Shown one piece after another: positions 1 through 7,591 of a DNA stretch of 15,025 nt. The stretch spans positions 1 to 15,025 of the forward strand of contig JWZX01001471.1 of the NCBI GenBank assembly GCA_001275005.1, in the 5' to 3' direction. The notes beneath the pieces were generated by a model, which saw only the letters and a program-made list of their open reading frames with translations, had not been told where the DNA came from and searched no databases. The position numbers were made by a program, and so were the translations under genes. How positions within the stretch are numbered: the stretch's first letter is position 1; every line of letters starts with the position of its first letter. Source of the DNA: Chrysochromulina tobinii. Taxonomy: Eukaryota; Haptophyta; Prymnesiales; Chrysochromulinaceae.

Positions 1-515
1 ATCGAAAGCCAGAGGTCCGGCGGGCGAAGCCGCCGAGCCATCGAGGCGTTGCCGGCCGCGGCCATCTTGAGGCAGCGGCGCAGCTGGCGCGTCCACCGGG
101 CCACCTTCTGCAAGGCTGCCTTGGTGAGCACCTGGTCGACCCGAGTCACGACCGGGGGCGGTCCGGTTGGCTCGGGCCGTGGTTGGGGCGCCTCAGTCTG
201 GGGCGCCACGTTGAAGACCGGTAAGGGTCGGCAGCGAAGCTCTGAGACGTCCGCCGCCCTGTGGGCGATTGGATCGAAGGAGGCGCCTTGCCTGACGGTG
301 GGCGCCTTCCCTACGTTGACCCGGTGCCCGATACCGTGCGGGTCGTGCGATCCTAATGCCACGGTAGTTGCCACCAGACGTAGTCCGGTGGCGGGTGTTC
401 TCGCAGGCTCAAAGTCCTGCTCAGCCGTCGCGCAGGGCGGCGGGTAAGGTCGGATCGAGCTCTCGTGAGAGGGCTCGGGGGTTATCGGACGGTCTGACGA
501 CCGTGATGCCGGCAT
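1..515 (-). CDS. Unrecognised open frame running off the left edge (possible pol-like ORF2)
   Basis: Translating the minus strand by hand gives a frame with no stop from the ATG at 515-513 to the window edge, about 171 codons. It is also open upstream of that ATG back to the TGA at 578-576. The first ~110 residues are rich in Pro, Ser and Ala. The last ~60 residues change character and become basic and helical, with pieces such as VLTKAALQKVARWTRQLRRC and MARRLRPPDLW. It lies in exactly the same frame as the upstream 1021-codon ORF, separated from it by two in-frame TGA codons. I do not recognise a family. The layout recalls gag followed by pol in retroelements, but no protease, reverse transcriptase or integrase motif is visible in the part present, so that identity is inference only. 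It could instead be the 3' exon of the upstream gene. The partial codon at positions 1-2 shows that it continues outside the window. Confidence 0.45.
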   Translation of the reverse strand, partial: MPASRSSDRPITPEPSHESSIRPYPPPCATAEQDFEPARTPATGLRLVATTVALGSHDPHGIGHRVNVGKAPTVRQGASFDPIAHRAADVSELRCRPLPVFNVAPQTEAPQPRPEPTGPPPVVTRVDQVLTKAALQKVARWTRQLRRCLKMAAAGNASMARRLRPPDLWLS

Positions 516-575
516 GCAAGCGCACGCGCTCGGCAGGTTAGGTTCGGAGGCGGGGGCGAGGTTCAGTGCTCTCGG

Positions 576-674
576 TCAGGTAGTGACCGGGTGATCTTGT
601 TCGGCCGCGTCTCGGTAGGGCAGTGCCGGCTCGCCCATCGGTGCGCCGGCGAATGGAAGCACGTCAGTGCCTCA
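576..674 (-). other. Two in-frame TGA codons between two same-frame ORFs
   Basis: The upstream ORF ends at TGA 674-672. In the same frame there follow 31 sense codons, including an ATG (sequence around it MGEPALPYRDAAEQ), and then a second TGA at 578-576. After that the frame is open again to the left edge. A GTGAGG hexamer overlapping the first TGA would serve as a 5' splice site, and possible AG acceptors lie just after the second TGA, so an intron of about 100 bases removing both stops is conceivable. The acceptors read CGAG, which is a poor match to the usual YAG. Readthrough, reinitiation or decay of one original ORF are the alternatives. Confidence 0.5.
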
Positions 675-3600
675 CTGCGCCGCTGCTGGAGCTGCCTCCG
701 CTGCCGGTTTGCCCGCTCCTTTGGACGCGTGCGTCAGCTTGGGCTTGGTTCCGCCACCACGTCCACCGTTCGGCGTCGCCGGCCGGCTGGACTCGGAGCC
801 GCTCTCGTCGCTACCGAAGTTGGCCTTGGTCTCCTTCCAGCGCTTTGAGCAGAGCTGCTCGAGCTCGGTGAGGCGCTTGTTCATGGTCTCGATCTTAGTC
901 GTGGCCTTGTGCGCCTCGTCGGCCGCGGTTTTCAGCTTGGCCGCTTGCTCCGTCACGAGCGCCTCGAGCGCTGTGACTTTGACGCTCTCGCCGCCCGCGC
1001 TCGAGATGAGCTTGGCGATCTTGTTCGTCTTGAGCGCCGTCTCCCACGCGGTCGAGAGCGTCGGCTGGGCGCGCCCGCGCCGGTATTCCTCGTGGTCGTG
1101 GTCGTACTCGGTCAGCAGAGCGCTGAGGAGCTTGTTGGCCGCGTCGCCCCGGTTGTGGCCGCTGCGGTGGAGTGCCTCGACCTCAGCGCGCACGAGGCGC
1201 ATCGTCGCGATCACGGACGAGTCGTTCGGGTTCAGGATCTCGAGCGCGAACTCAAGGCCCGTGATGCAGTGCGCGTACGACTCCGAGGCCGCGTCGGCTG
1301 CGTCGGCCTTAGCGGCGGCGCCCTTCGACTTGGGCGACGTGCTGCCGAGCACGGTCTTTGTCGCCTTCGAGGAGACGATCTTCTGGAGGTCGAGGGCGTG
1401 AAGGTTGCCGTCGAAGACGGCCGCGGCCAGCGCCTCGCAGTCCGCGCCCTCCGGCATGAGCTTCTCGAGCTCGCGGTTCACCTCGCGCTTGATGCCGCGT
1501 TGCACGGCGCCGTATGCCTCCCAGAGGGTTCGAAGCGCCGAGGACGCACCGGTTGGAAGGCCGATCTTCGATTGCTTGAGCAGCTCGGCCACCTGGACCG
1601 CCGACGCGGCCTTCTTGAAGTCGGCGAGCGTGAGCTTGCCCGCCGTCTCGAGCGCGTGCAGGCCGATGACGCTCGCGGAGAGCGACGCGTCCATCGCCAC
1701 ATCGATGAGGCGCTTCTCCCCGGCCGCCTTCTCGGCCGAGGTTTCAGGCGCCTTGCCCGCCGCCGCCATCAGCTCGCGCGTGAGCGTTTGCTGCTTGACG
1801 TCGATGAGCGGGACAGTGTCCGGCGCGCTCTGCGCCGGCTTATCGGGCGGGCTGAGCTCGATCGCGAGCCGGCGCGCGCGCAGGCGGGCGCTCTGCAGTC
1901 CGTCGTCTTCGCCGTAGCCGGCCGAGGCCTTTAGGTCGTTGATCTGGAGAACAGACGACTTGACGAGGAGCTCGAGGAGCACCTCGAGGTTCTCGGCGTT
2001 GTCGGCCGCCGTTCCGGTTGCGGGCAGCTCGTAGACGTCGCCGAGTATGCGCGAAGCCGCTCTGCCGATGGTGGTCAGCCACGTGACGATGCACGAGTCG
2101 GCGTCATCAGCTGGCACCGCCAACATAGCCGCCTCGACAAGTGGTAGCATCTTGAAACGGCTCGACGCAATCGGCACCCCGAGTGCCTTGCTGAGGCTTG
2201 GGTGCAAGTCACCGCCTGGGCGTACTGCGCTCGGTGCGATTGGTCTCGGCGCCGTAGACACGCCCGAAGCCTCCTTGAAGCATAGGGTGTGCAGCGCGCG
2301 GAGCTCGTAAGGCTCCCAAAGGCTCAGGTCGAGCTTGCACTTCTTGGCGAGCTCGGTGGGCGTGTATCGTCGAAGCGCGTTGTGCGTCTCGATGCCGCCG
2401 TTGAGGAGCAGCTGCAGCTTGTCCCCGAGTCCGTTCTCCTTCAGGAAGAAGGCGAAGCCGTCGCGCTTGTCAGCCGTGTCTGCGACAGCGAGCGGCGCTG
2501 CGCCGTCCTCGTCAGAGTCGTGCACGCCATTCACCTCGATGATCGTCATGAGGATGTCGGCAAGTTCTTCCGCATCGAGCGATGCGGGCGTGCGCGCCGG
2601 GATGTCGGCGGTGGAGGTGATGAAGCTCCGGATAAAGTCCTCGACCGTCTCGAACATCTTGGGCTTGCTGCGCTTGATCTCAGCTCGGCCGGGCGGGTCA
2701 ATCATATCAACCGCGTGTTTGAGGAATTTGGTGAACTCGACCGCGTTGGTCGCGTAGTCTTCGAGCTTGGCGACCATGTTTGGGTACACCGCTCGTCGCG
2801 CTGCGGCCGGCGGGGCCGGAATGGGCACCAGTCTCTTCGCCGAGGGTGGCTTTGGCGTCATAGCCGCCGGCGGAGCGGTCGGGCGGGGAGCCTTCGCGAG
2901 GGCGGGCGGCGTGGCAGCCGTGAGGAGCTTGAGTGTCGCTTCTTGCGCGCGGGTGAGGCGCGGGCGCATGCCCGAGTCGGCCCTGTACAGGCCGCACACG
3001 GTTAGCACCGCGGGCATGTCCATCTTTGTGAGCATCTCCATGTTGATGACGCCGGCGTTGCTGAGCGGCTCGAAGATCGTCTCCAACTCGCGGTCATCAA
3101 GCTGTTTATGGAAGGTCTCCGAACTGGCCGCCGTAGTGCGGGAAGGCGGGCTTTGCCCGCGCGCGCGGAGAGCGACGCCGAACATGCGCTGGATCGTTGC
3201 CGCCGCCTGTTCTTTAGCCGCGGCGGTGTCCGCCTCCTCCTTCTTCTTCAGCAGAAGAGCAGCTGTTTCCGACTGCTCGCGAGCGGCTTGGACGCGCGCC
3301 AGCTTGCGCTTCTCGGTTTTGGACACTGAGAAGAGTGTCTTATCAGGGCTCTCCTCGACGGTCTCTTCTGCTGGAGAAGGTTCTCCTGGTCTCTCCGCTG
3401 AGAGCGCCGGGCTTTGTGCTACGTGTGTCTGCAGCGCCCTAGCATTCTGCTGAAGGAAGATGTCCATATCGATGAAGCCGGCGGAGCGGTTGCCGAGGGT
3501 GGGGGCGCGCTTCGCCCACGCATCCGTGGCGACAGTGTCCACCTCGATGGTGGCCACCGTCTCGGTGCCGAGCAAGACTGCCAGTCTGGCCTTGCGGCCC

Positions 3601-3737
3601 GATGTGAGAAGACACGCCGGTCTGCCGACGTGTTGTTTTAGATCCGGAACAGTTGCGACAAGCTGGGCATCGATGGCGATGTGCTTGGCGTCAAGAAACT
3701 CTAAGCGCTGCCTCGCGCTTGCCGTCGTCAGCCCCAT
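672..3737 (-). CDS. Large unrecognised protein with helical repeat modules (possible retroelement ORF1/gag-like)
   Basis: Single open frame of 1021 codons from ATG 3737-3735 (context GTGATGG). The frame extends upstream to a GTG at 3827, which I do not accept as a eukaryotic start. A pyrimidine-rich CTTTCTTTCGACCCAG in that extension could be a 3' splice site, so an upstream exon is possible. No family is recognised. Visible structure: a ~110-residue N-terminal region that looks globular; a charged Ala/Lys/Glu helix (~143-180); an SAM- or death-fold-like helical segment at ~216-272; a Pro-rich linker (~275-312); a similar helical segment at ~427-490; a weaker one at ~582-628; another at ~678-745; then a helical region (~822-915), a coiled coil (~921-970) and a Gly/Arg/Lys-rich tail. 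The segments share a pattern of L-x2-x-G, a polar stretch, EL/AxxxK-x-L and ALRxL. There is no CCHC zinc knuckle. The basic tail could bind nucleic acid. Placement just upstream of a same-frame ORF suggests a gag-like role, but a cellular scaffold protein remains possible. Confidence 0.65.
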   Translation of the reverse strand: MGLTTASARQRLEFLDAKHIAIDAQLVATVPDLKQHVGRPACLLTSGRKARLAVLLGTETVATIEVDTVATDAWAKRAPTLGNRSAGFIDMDIFLQQNARALQTHVAQSPALSAERPGEPSPAEETVEESPDKTLFSVSKTEKRKLARVQAAREQSETAALLLKKKEEADTAAAKEQAAATIQRMFGVALRARGQSPPSRTTAASSETFHKQLDDRELETIFEPLSNAGVINMEMLTKMDMPAVLTVCGLYRADSGMRPRLTRAQEATLKLLTAATPPALAKAPRPTAPPAAMTPKPPSAKRLVPIPAPPAAARRAVYPNMVAKLEDYATNAVEFTKFLKHAVDMIDPPGRAEIKRSKPKMFETVEDFIRSFITSTADIPARTPASLDAEELADILMTIIEVNGVHDSDEDGAAPLAVADTADKRDGFAFFLKENGLGDKLQLLLNGGIETHNALRRYTPTELAKKCKLDLSLWEPYELRALHTLCFKEASGVSTAPRPIAPSAVRPGGDLHPSLSKALGVPIASSRFKMLPLVEAAMLAVPADDADSCIVTWLTTIGRAASRILGDVYELPATGTAADNAENLEVLLELLVKSSVLQINDLKASAGYGEDDGLQSARLRARRLAIELSPPDKPAQSAPDTVPLIDVKQQTLTRELMAAAGKAPETSAEKAAGEKRLIDVAMDASLSASVIGLHALETAGKLTLADFKKAASAVQVAELLKQSKIGLPTGASSALRTLWEAYGAVQRGIKREVNRELEKLMPEGADCEALAAAVFDGNLHALDLQKIVSSKATKTVLGSTSPKSKGAAAKADAADAASESYAHCITGLEFALEILNPNDSSVIATMRLVRAEVEALHRSGHNRGDAANKLLSALLTEYDHDHEEYRRGRAQPTLSTAWETALKTNKIAKLISSAGGESVKVTALEALVTEQAAKLKTAADEAHKATTKIETMNKRLTELEQLCSKRWKETKANFGSDESGSESSRPATPNGGRGGGTKPKLTHASKGAGKPAAEAAPAAAQ

Positions 3738-4465
3738 CACGCGACCGCCGCGGCCCCGCCCGGGCTGATGACGCCCGAAGGCAGCCGCTGGGTCGAAAGA
3801 AAGCGGGGAATCAGGATCTCGAATCACCCTATTTCCCCCTATCTAATCAGCGATCTCCCCGAGATCCACATGCATGCACGCCAACGGCGACATCGAAGGG
3901 GGTTACCCTCCGGCGCTCCGCCGGCCTCGCGTGGCGCCCTCGTGGGCGCGACCCCACTCCTGGTGACTGGAACCCCAGAAGTAAAGTCAACCAGGTCAAC
4001 ACAAGTATGGAAGATGAGCTCCCACGACCACCATGGACAACGGGTCGTCACGCTTCGTCACGAGCATCGCAACTTTCACAGAACGCTGCGGTGCAGAAGT
4101 CCCTAAAAGACTATTCCTGTCAAATGAGGTTTCCAAGGGAGGTGATTCGAGGCTGCAGCAATCGGCCACCCGTGAGCGTGCGCCGTGTCTGACCCGACCG
4201 CGCACCGCGGCCCCTTGCGTTGCACAACGACCGCGACAGCCTTTGCGACAGCGCGAGGTGGAGCGCGATCGGGATCGCGCCGACGTGTTTTGTTTTCTTC
4301 ATTTGTGTTTTTGGCGAGTCTGTGGACTCACATGCGCACATGCGCGTGACTACTTCACACAGTCCACGGCTCTCACGTCGATATGACATCCACCCAGTAC
4401 AACTATGGCGCAGGAGCGTCCGAGGCATGGCGCCTCAGCCGTCTTGTGATTATATGGAAGCATGC
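3738..4465. other. Non-coding stretch between two minus-strand genes
   Basis: This holds the 3' flank of the light-harvesting gene and the 5' flank of the large minus-strand ORF. All frames in it are short or antisense and none is convincing. Seen within it: a perfect hairpin GATCTC-CCC-GAGATC at 3852-3866; an 8-bp-arm inverted repeat at 4263-4280; a T-rich tract at about 4287-4314 (A-rich on the coding strand of the light-harvesting gene); a direct repeat ACATGCGC near 4330-4345; and 7-bp arms GTGGACT (4322-4328) and AGTCCAC (4361-4367). Base composition is less GC-rich at 3970-4140 than in the flanking genes. If the left-hand ORFs belong to an LTR element, its long terminal repeat would be expected here, but no second copy is inside the window to prove it. 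Confidence 0.5.
4263..4280. repeat. Perfect inverted repeat, 8-bp arms
   Basis: GCGCGATC, then GG, then GATCGCGC. It lies about 190 bases downstream of the light-harvesting stop codon on the minus strand, next to an A-rich run on that strand (4287-4314). It would fold into a stable hairpin in the 3' untranslated region if the transcript extends that far. Function is unknown. Confidence 0.6.
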
Positions 4466-5307
4466 TTAGAAGGCGACGCCGTTGACCGAACCGTCCATGG
4501 AGGCCATGCCAAAGGCGCCGTCCATGAAGGCGCGGAAGTCGTTCGCGAAGATCAGCGGCTGGAACAGGTCGGGCGTGAACTGGATGACTGGCACGCCGAA
4601 GGCCACCTCCTCCGCCACGTACGCGGTGATGGCGATCATGGCGAGACGACCGTTCAGAAGCTCCTTCTCCAGGAAGTCGATCTTGTCGTCACGCGGCAAG
4701 TTCTTGGCGATGTTGAGCGGGTCGAAGTTCAGGTCGCCGGGCAGCACGTTGTTCTCATACTCGTTCCACGCGAGGCCCTTGGCCTGGCGCACCTTGAGGT
4801 CCTTGAGCTCGAGCACCGAGCCCATGAAGACCGCAAGCATGAGCGTGGGCGCCACGTCGAACTGGAGCAGGCCGCCGTTGAGCAGCGACGGCGAGAAGCC
4901 GTTGGTCTCCGCGAGCACGTCGCGCACGCCCGGGATGGAGGTGCGCAGCTGGTCGACAAGGATCGGGTGCAGGATCTCCTGCAGCGGCCACGCGACAGCC
5001 GCGAGCATTGCGAGGCGGCCGTGCTTGATCTCGGCCTCGCGGAACGCAGTGAACGTCTCGTCGGTTCCGAGCTTGAGCGGCTGCGAGGCGAGAGGATGCG
5101 GACGAGCTGTCAGCGCGCGCGCGTGCGGCGCGAAAGGGCGCGGCCTCAATCTGCGCGCGTGGGAGGTTCACGCACATCGAATCCATAATCGCCGATGGAG
5201 CGAACGATCTCAGCGGTGGAGGCGACACTGGTCGTCGGTGCCTGCATGATGATGGGCTTCACGGCCATGGTGATCGAGCGGGGCGCGGCGAAGGAGGAGG
5301 CGAGCAT
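4466..5307 (-). CDS. Light-harvesting chlorophyll a/c-binding (fucoxanthin-type) protein, two exons
   Basis: Thylakoid antenna protein that binds chlorophyll and carotenoid and passes excitation energy to a photosystem. I read two exons: 5307-5176 (44 codons) and 5080-4466 (204 codons plus TAA), joined in phase 0 to give 248 aa. The join restores the family motif FDPL (residues 43-46), which supports the model. Helix 1 carries EIKHGRLAM (E61, H64, R66), the generic chlorophyll-binding motif. Helix 2 spans about 122-139. A second FDPL follows at ~163-166 after LPGD. Helix 3 carries ELLNGRLAM (E184, N187, R189). Length and three-helix layout are typical of red-lineage LHC/FCP proteins. Exon 1 (starts MLASSFAAPRSITMAVKP) looks like a plastid transit peptide. 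The hydrophobic ER-type signal expected for a secondary plastid is short, so a further upstream exon cannot be excluded. The gene is divergent from the J-domain gene. Confidence 0.93.
5081..5175 (-). other. 95-nt GT-AG intron in the light-harvesting gene
   Basis: On the minus strand the donor is GAT|GTGCGTG (intron starts at 5175) and the acceptor is CGCCTCGCAG|CCG (intron ends at 5081). It is phase 0. Without removal, exon 1 meets an in-frame TGA soon after the donor, and exon 2 would begin at an unrelated upstream ATG that lacks any targeting sequence. Removal joins GYGFD to PLKLG, matching the conserved N-terminal LHC motif. Confidence 0.85.
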
Positions 5308-5550
5308 TTGCACTTATTGCGTCCGGTTGGGATGCGCGAAGAGTGAGAGAATTTCGCAAGAAAGGTCATGGAAATGACGCAAACCTCCGCAATCTCATCA
5401 AAACGTATTAAGGCCTGAACCTCACGAGAATCTCGCTCCGGACTCGAGCGCTTGATTGAGTTCACTGTGCCTAGTTTGTGTACTGTGATGGAAAATTTCT
5501 TGCTTGGCGGCGCTTGCTTTTGCCCTAATTGGGCGACCGTCCCAAATTGA
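5308..5550. promoter_or_regulatory. Shared divergent upstream region (light-harvesting gene / J-domain gene)
   Basis: There are 243 bases between the two divergent ATGs, visibly less GC-rich than the flanking coding DNA. A CCAAT pentamer on the minus strand (5532-5528) lies within the inverted repeat GCCC-TAATT-GGGC. A TATTAA-like stretch lies near 5405. Such a short divergent gap must contain both promoters and both 5' leaders. No specific transcription factor site can be assigned with confidence. Confidence 0.5.
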
Positions 5551-6816
5551 ATGGCGTCCGCCACTCCTATGGCGCCGAGGGGCGTACCTCCGCTGCCCAC
5601 CGGCATACCTCCTTGGAAGTGGAGAACACCTCAGAGTGCATCTCGTTTGCCGCATGCTCCCAACTCGGCAAAGCGTGCACCTTCACCTACCGCAGCACGT
5701 GCACCTCCGCCCGCATCGCCCAAGGCAGCCCGTTCACCCGCGGCGCCGCCTCGTGCGACGGTTTCGCCCACCCCGTTTCCACGAGTGCCTTCGCCCACTC
5801 CTCAAATGCGCGCAGCCTCCCCCACGGTTTCGACTCGATCGCCCTCGCCCCGACCGCCGAGTGGCCGTGCAGCGTCGCCCCGAAAGTCTTCAGGCACCGT
5901 TCGCCGCCGACCGGACTCAGCTCGTGTTGCTAAGCCGGCATTAGCGCCCGCAGACGAAAACCGGCAGGACCGAAAGCTTCGCGCGCACCATTACCCGCCC
6001 ATGGATGCGCCGCTGTGCAATGGCATACAGAGCGAGGAGCAGCAGCAGCAGCAGCCAGCAGCCGCACGCAGCCCAGACAAGCTGACGGCGGCGGAGCACA
6101 ATAGCCGTGCGCGGCAGCTGCAGGAGGAGCTCGTGCGGAATGCCGCCAAAAAGGAGAAGGCCGAGTTCGCCGCCAGGATCAAGCAGGAGAAGGAGAAGCG
6201 CGACGCGCTTCTCAAGAACAAGAAGGCCTTCGACAACGCGGCGGAGAAGGTCAGGGTGCAGGCGGCGGCGGCGGCAGCGGTTTCGAGGGCATCGTACCTG
6301 GCCGAGGAGAAGGCGGCGCGCGTACGGCTCGCAGAGACGATCGCGCGGCAGGAGGCGGAGGCGGCGGCGCAGGCAAAGCGCATGCGCGACCGTTGGGAGA
6401 GTAAGTGGCGCTCGGCTCCGCCGCTGCTGCCGCGCGAAAAGGCGGATCCGTATGCGGAGTGGCGAGGGACCACGGGCAACGACGACGCGAGCGATGAGAG
6501 CGATGAGGAGGAGAGCCTTCCCGAGGGCGCGTCGGAGGAGGAGGTGGCGCAGGCGCTGGCCCGCAAGGCGCGCGCCAAGGAGCGTGACGTCGCGGCGAGG
6601 CGCATCCTGGCGCACAGCAGCCGGACGCTGATGGATGCCCTGGGGCTCGCTGCCACGGCCACGGACAGTGAGATCGAGAGCACGGTGCGTCGGCTTCTCC
6701 GTCTGCTGCACCCGGACTACTCGATCAACCTCTCGATCAAGGGCACGAGGGCGCACGCGCGCATCACGGCGGCGTTTAAGCGGCTCAACGGGCTGCGTGA
6801 CGACGAGAACACTTGA
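5551..6816 (+). CDS. C-terminal J-domain protein with proline/serine-rich basic N-terminus
   Basis: 421 aa from ATG 5551, single exon. Residues 1-140 are low-complexity, with many SP/TP/PR pairs and a strong positive charge. Q5 occurs at 164-168. A long charged Ala/Glu/Lys/Arg helical or coiled-coil region runs from ~176 to 290. An acidic patch DDASDESDEEE sits at 311-321. The C-terminal ~60 residues (358-418) form a J domain: ALGL, then a helix, then RLLHPDY with the invariant HPD at 387-389, then a helix ending AAFKRLNGLRD. J domains stimulate Hsp70 ATPase, so this is probably an Hsp70 co-chaperone that brings the chaperone to a partner bound by its N-terminal region. There is no Gly/Phe region or zinc-finger domain, so it belongs to the J-domain-only (class C) group. 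The SP-rich basic N-terminus could suit a cytoskeletal or nucleic-acid location and phosphorylation by proline-directed kinases, but that is inference. The gene converges with the asparaginase gene. Confidence 0.82.
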   Translation: MASATPMAPRGVPPLPTGIPPWKWRTPQSASRLPHAPNSAKRAPSPTAARAPPPASPKAARSPAAPPRATVSPTPFPRVPSPTPQMRAASPTVSTRSPSPRPPSGRAASPRKSSGTVRRRPDSARVAKPALAPADENRQDRKLRAHHYPPMDAPLCNGIQSEEQQQQQPAAARSPDKLTAAEHNSRARQLQEELVRNAAKKEKAEFAARIKQEKEKRDALLKNKKAFDNAAEKVRVQAAAAAAVSRASYLAEEKAARVRLAETIARQEAEAAAQAKRMRDRWESKWRSAPPLLPREKADPYAEWRGTTGNDDASDESDEEESLPEGASEEEVAQALARKARAKERDVAARRILAHSSRTLMDALGLAATATDSEIESTVRRLLRLLHPDYSINLSIKGTRAHARITAAFKRLNGLRDDENT

Positions 6817-6951
6817 ATTGAAAGGAGCTCAATACACTTATTTGTCAAAGCCCCAAACACCGCCTTGGGCATGGCCGACGTGCCGGAGTAAATGGGCGGG
6901 CGCACTGTTTGTACATTATATTTGGATGTGTTGCTGACAGAGTGTGCGCGC

Positions 6952-6975
6952 GACAGTGTGGTCGACAGTGTGGTC
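6952..6975. repeat. Perfect 12-bp tandem duplication
   Basis: GACAGTGTGGTC occurs twice back to back, preceded by CGC and followed by GCG. It lies in the 3' flank of the J-domain gene. It has no evident function and is probably a recent slippage duplication. Confidence 0.8.
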
Positions 6976-7251
6976 GCGCCGAGTGAAACACGATCGAGCG
7001 AGATGCATCGTCGGGTCCGCCGGCGGCACTCGGCTCTCGGGAACGGGATCCCGCTTGCGCTTCCCGGGCGCGCGGAACGCGAGACGCGGCACCGGGCGCC
7101 CGCGCAGAGCCCGGAACGCGCGTCTCGTGTTGACCGCGAAGCGCGTCATACGAAGGCGCGGTCACGAGCACGTGGTGCTGACTCAATGTGCCACGATTGA
7201 CGATTACGCGCCCAAACCCCAATTTCCGCGGATTTCGCCATTTCCGGCGGT

Positions 7252-7293
7252 CCGCGCGCGGGCGGCGCGGGGCCGGGCCGCGGCGCGCGGGCG
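7252..7293. repeat. 42-base run of only G and C
   Basis: Every base in this interval is G or C, built from GCGCGGGC- and GGCCGGGCC-like pieces with several internal palindromes. It would be strongly structured as RNA or single-stranded DNA. It sits about 160 bases from an AT-rich block in the same convergent intergenic region. Confidence 0.75.
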
Positions 7294-7591
7294 GCGCCGG
7301 CGGTCGGTTCACGGGTTCACGATGTCACTAAGTAGTAACTTCACTCCCATAACGGTTAACGCCACGCTTTGCATGCTTGGGTCTGTGCCCTCGCCACATG
7401 CGGTGCGGTGTGCCGTTGCCGGATGCCGGTTGCCGCTCGCGCTCCTCCGCGGCGCGTCGTTACTTTAATACTTACTTACTTGCTTAGTAACTTGCTAACT
7501 TCACTCACTTTTGAACACTTGACTTCAAGCCTTAGTTTTATCAAAGCGGCGAGGGCAGAGGTAGCCACGTCCCTGTCGCGTCCCTGGGTCC

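Larger units (their letters stand above)
6817..7591. other. Convergent intergenic region between J-domain and asparaginase genes
   Basis: About 775 bases flanked by two 3' ends. No frame in it looks coding: the translations are Arg/Pro-rich with no domain. It contains a 12-bp tandem duplication (6952-6975), the palindrome-like AGCAC-GTG-GTGCT (7167-7179) containing CACGTG and followed by TGACTCA, a run of only G and C (7252-7293), and an abrupt AT-richer stretch at about 7460-7555 with repeated TTAC/CTTA units that probably holds the 3' untranslated region of one or both genes. No tRNA or snRNA was recognised. Confidence 0.55.

Noticed and set aside
909-1934. 341-codon plus-strand open frame
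   Set aside because: Antisense to the 1021-codon minus-strand ORF. The Arg/Leu-rich translation is typical of a shadow frame.
3080-3210. IQ-like motif TIQRMFGVALRARG in the large minus-strand ORF
   Set aside because: The first basic position of the IQ consensus is Phe here and there is a single copy in a charged helix, so calmodulin binding is not supported.
3940-3995. Possible tRNA or primer-binding site around the CTGG...CCAG stem
   Set aside because: The stem is only four clean base pairs, the loop does not match a T-arm, and no cloverleaf can be drawn. A retroelement primer site cannot be shown without a flanking terminal repeat.
4220-5188. 322-codon plus-strand open frame over the light-harvesting gene
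   Set aside because: It is antisense to a clear LHC gene, its translation is low-complexity and charged, and no domain is visible. GC-rich coding DNA commonly opens the opposite strand.
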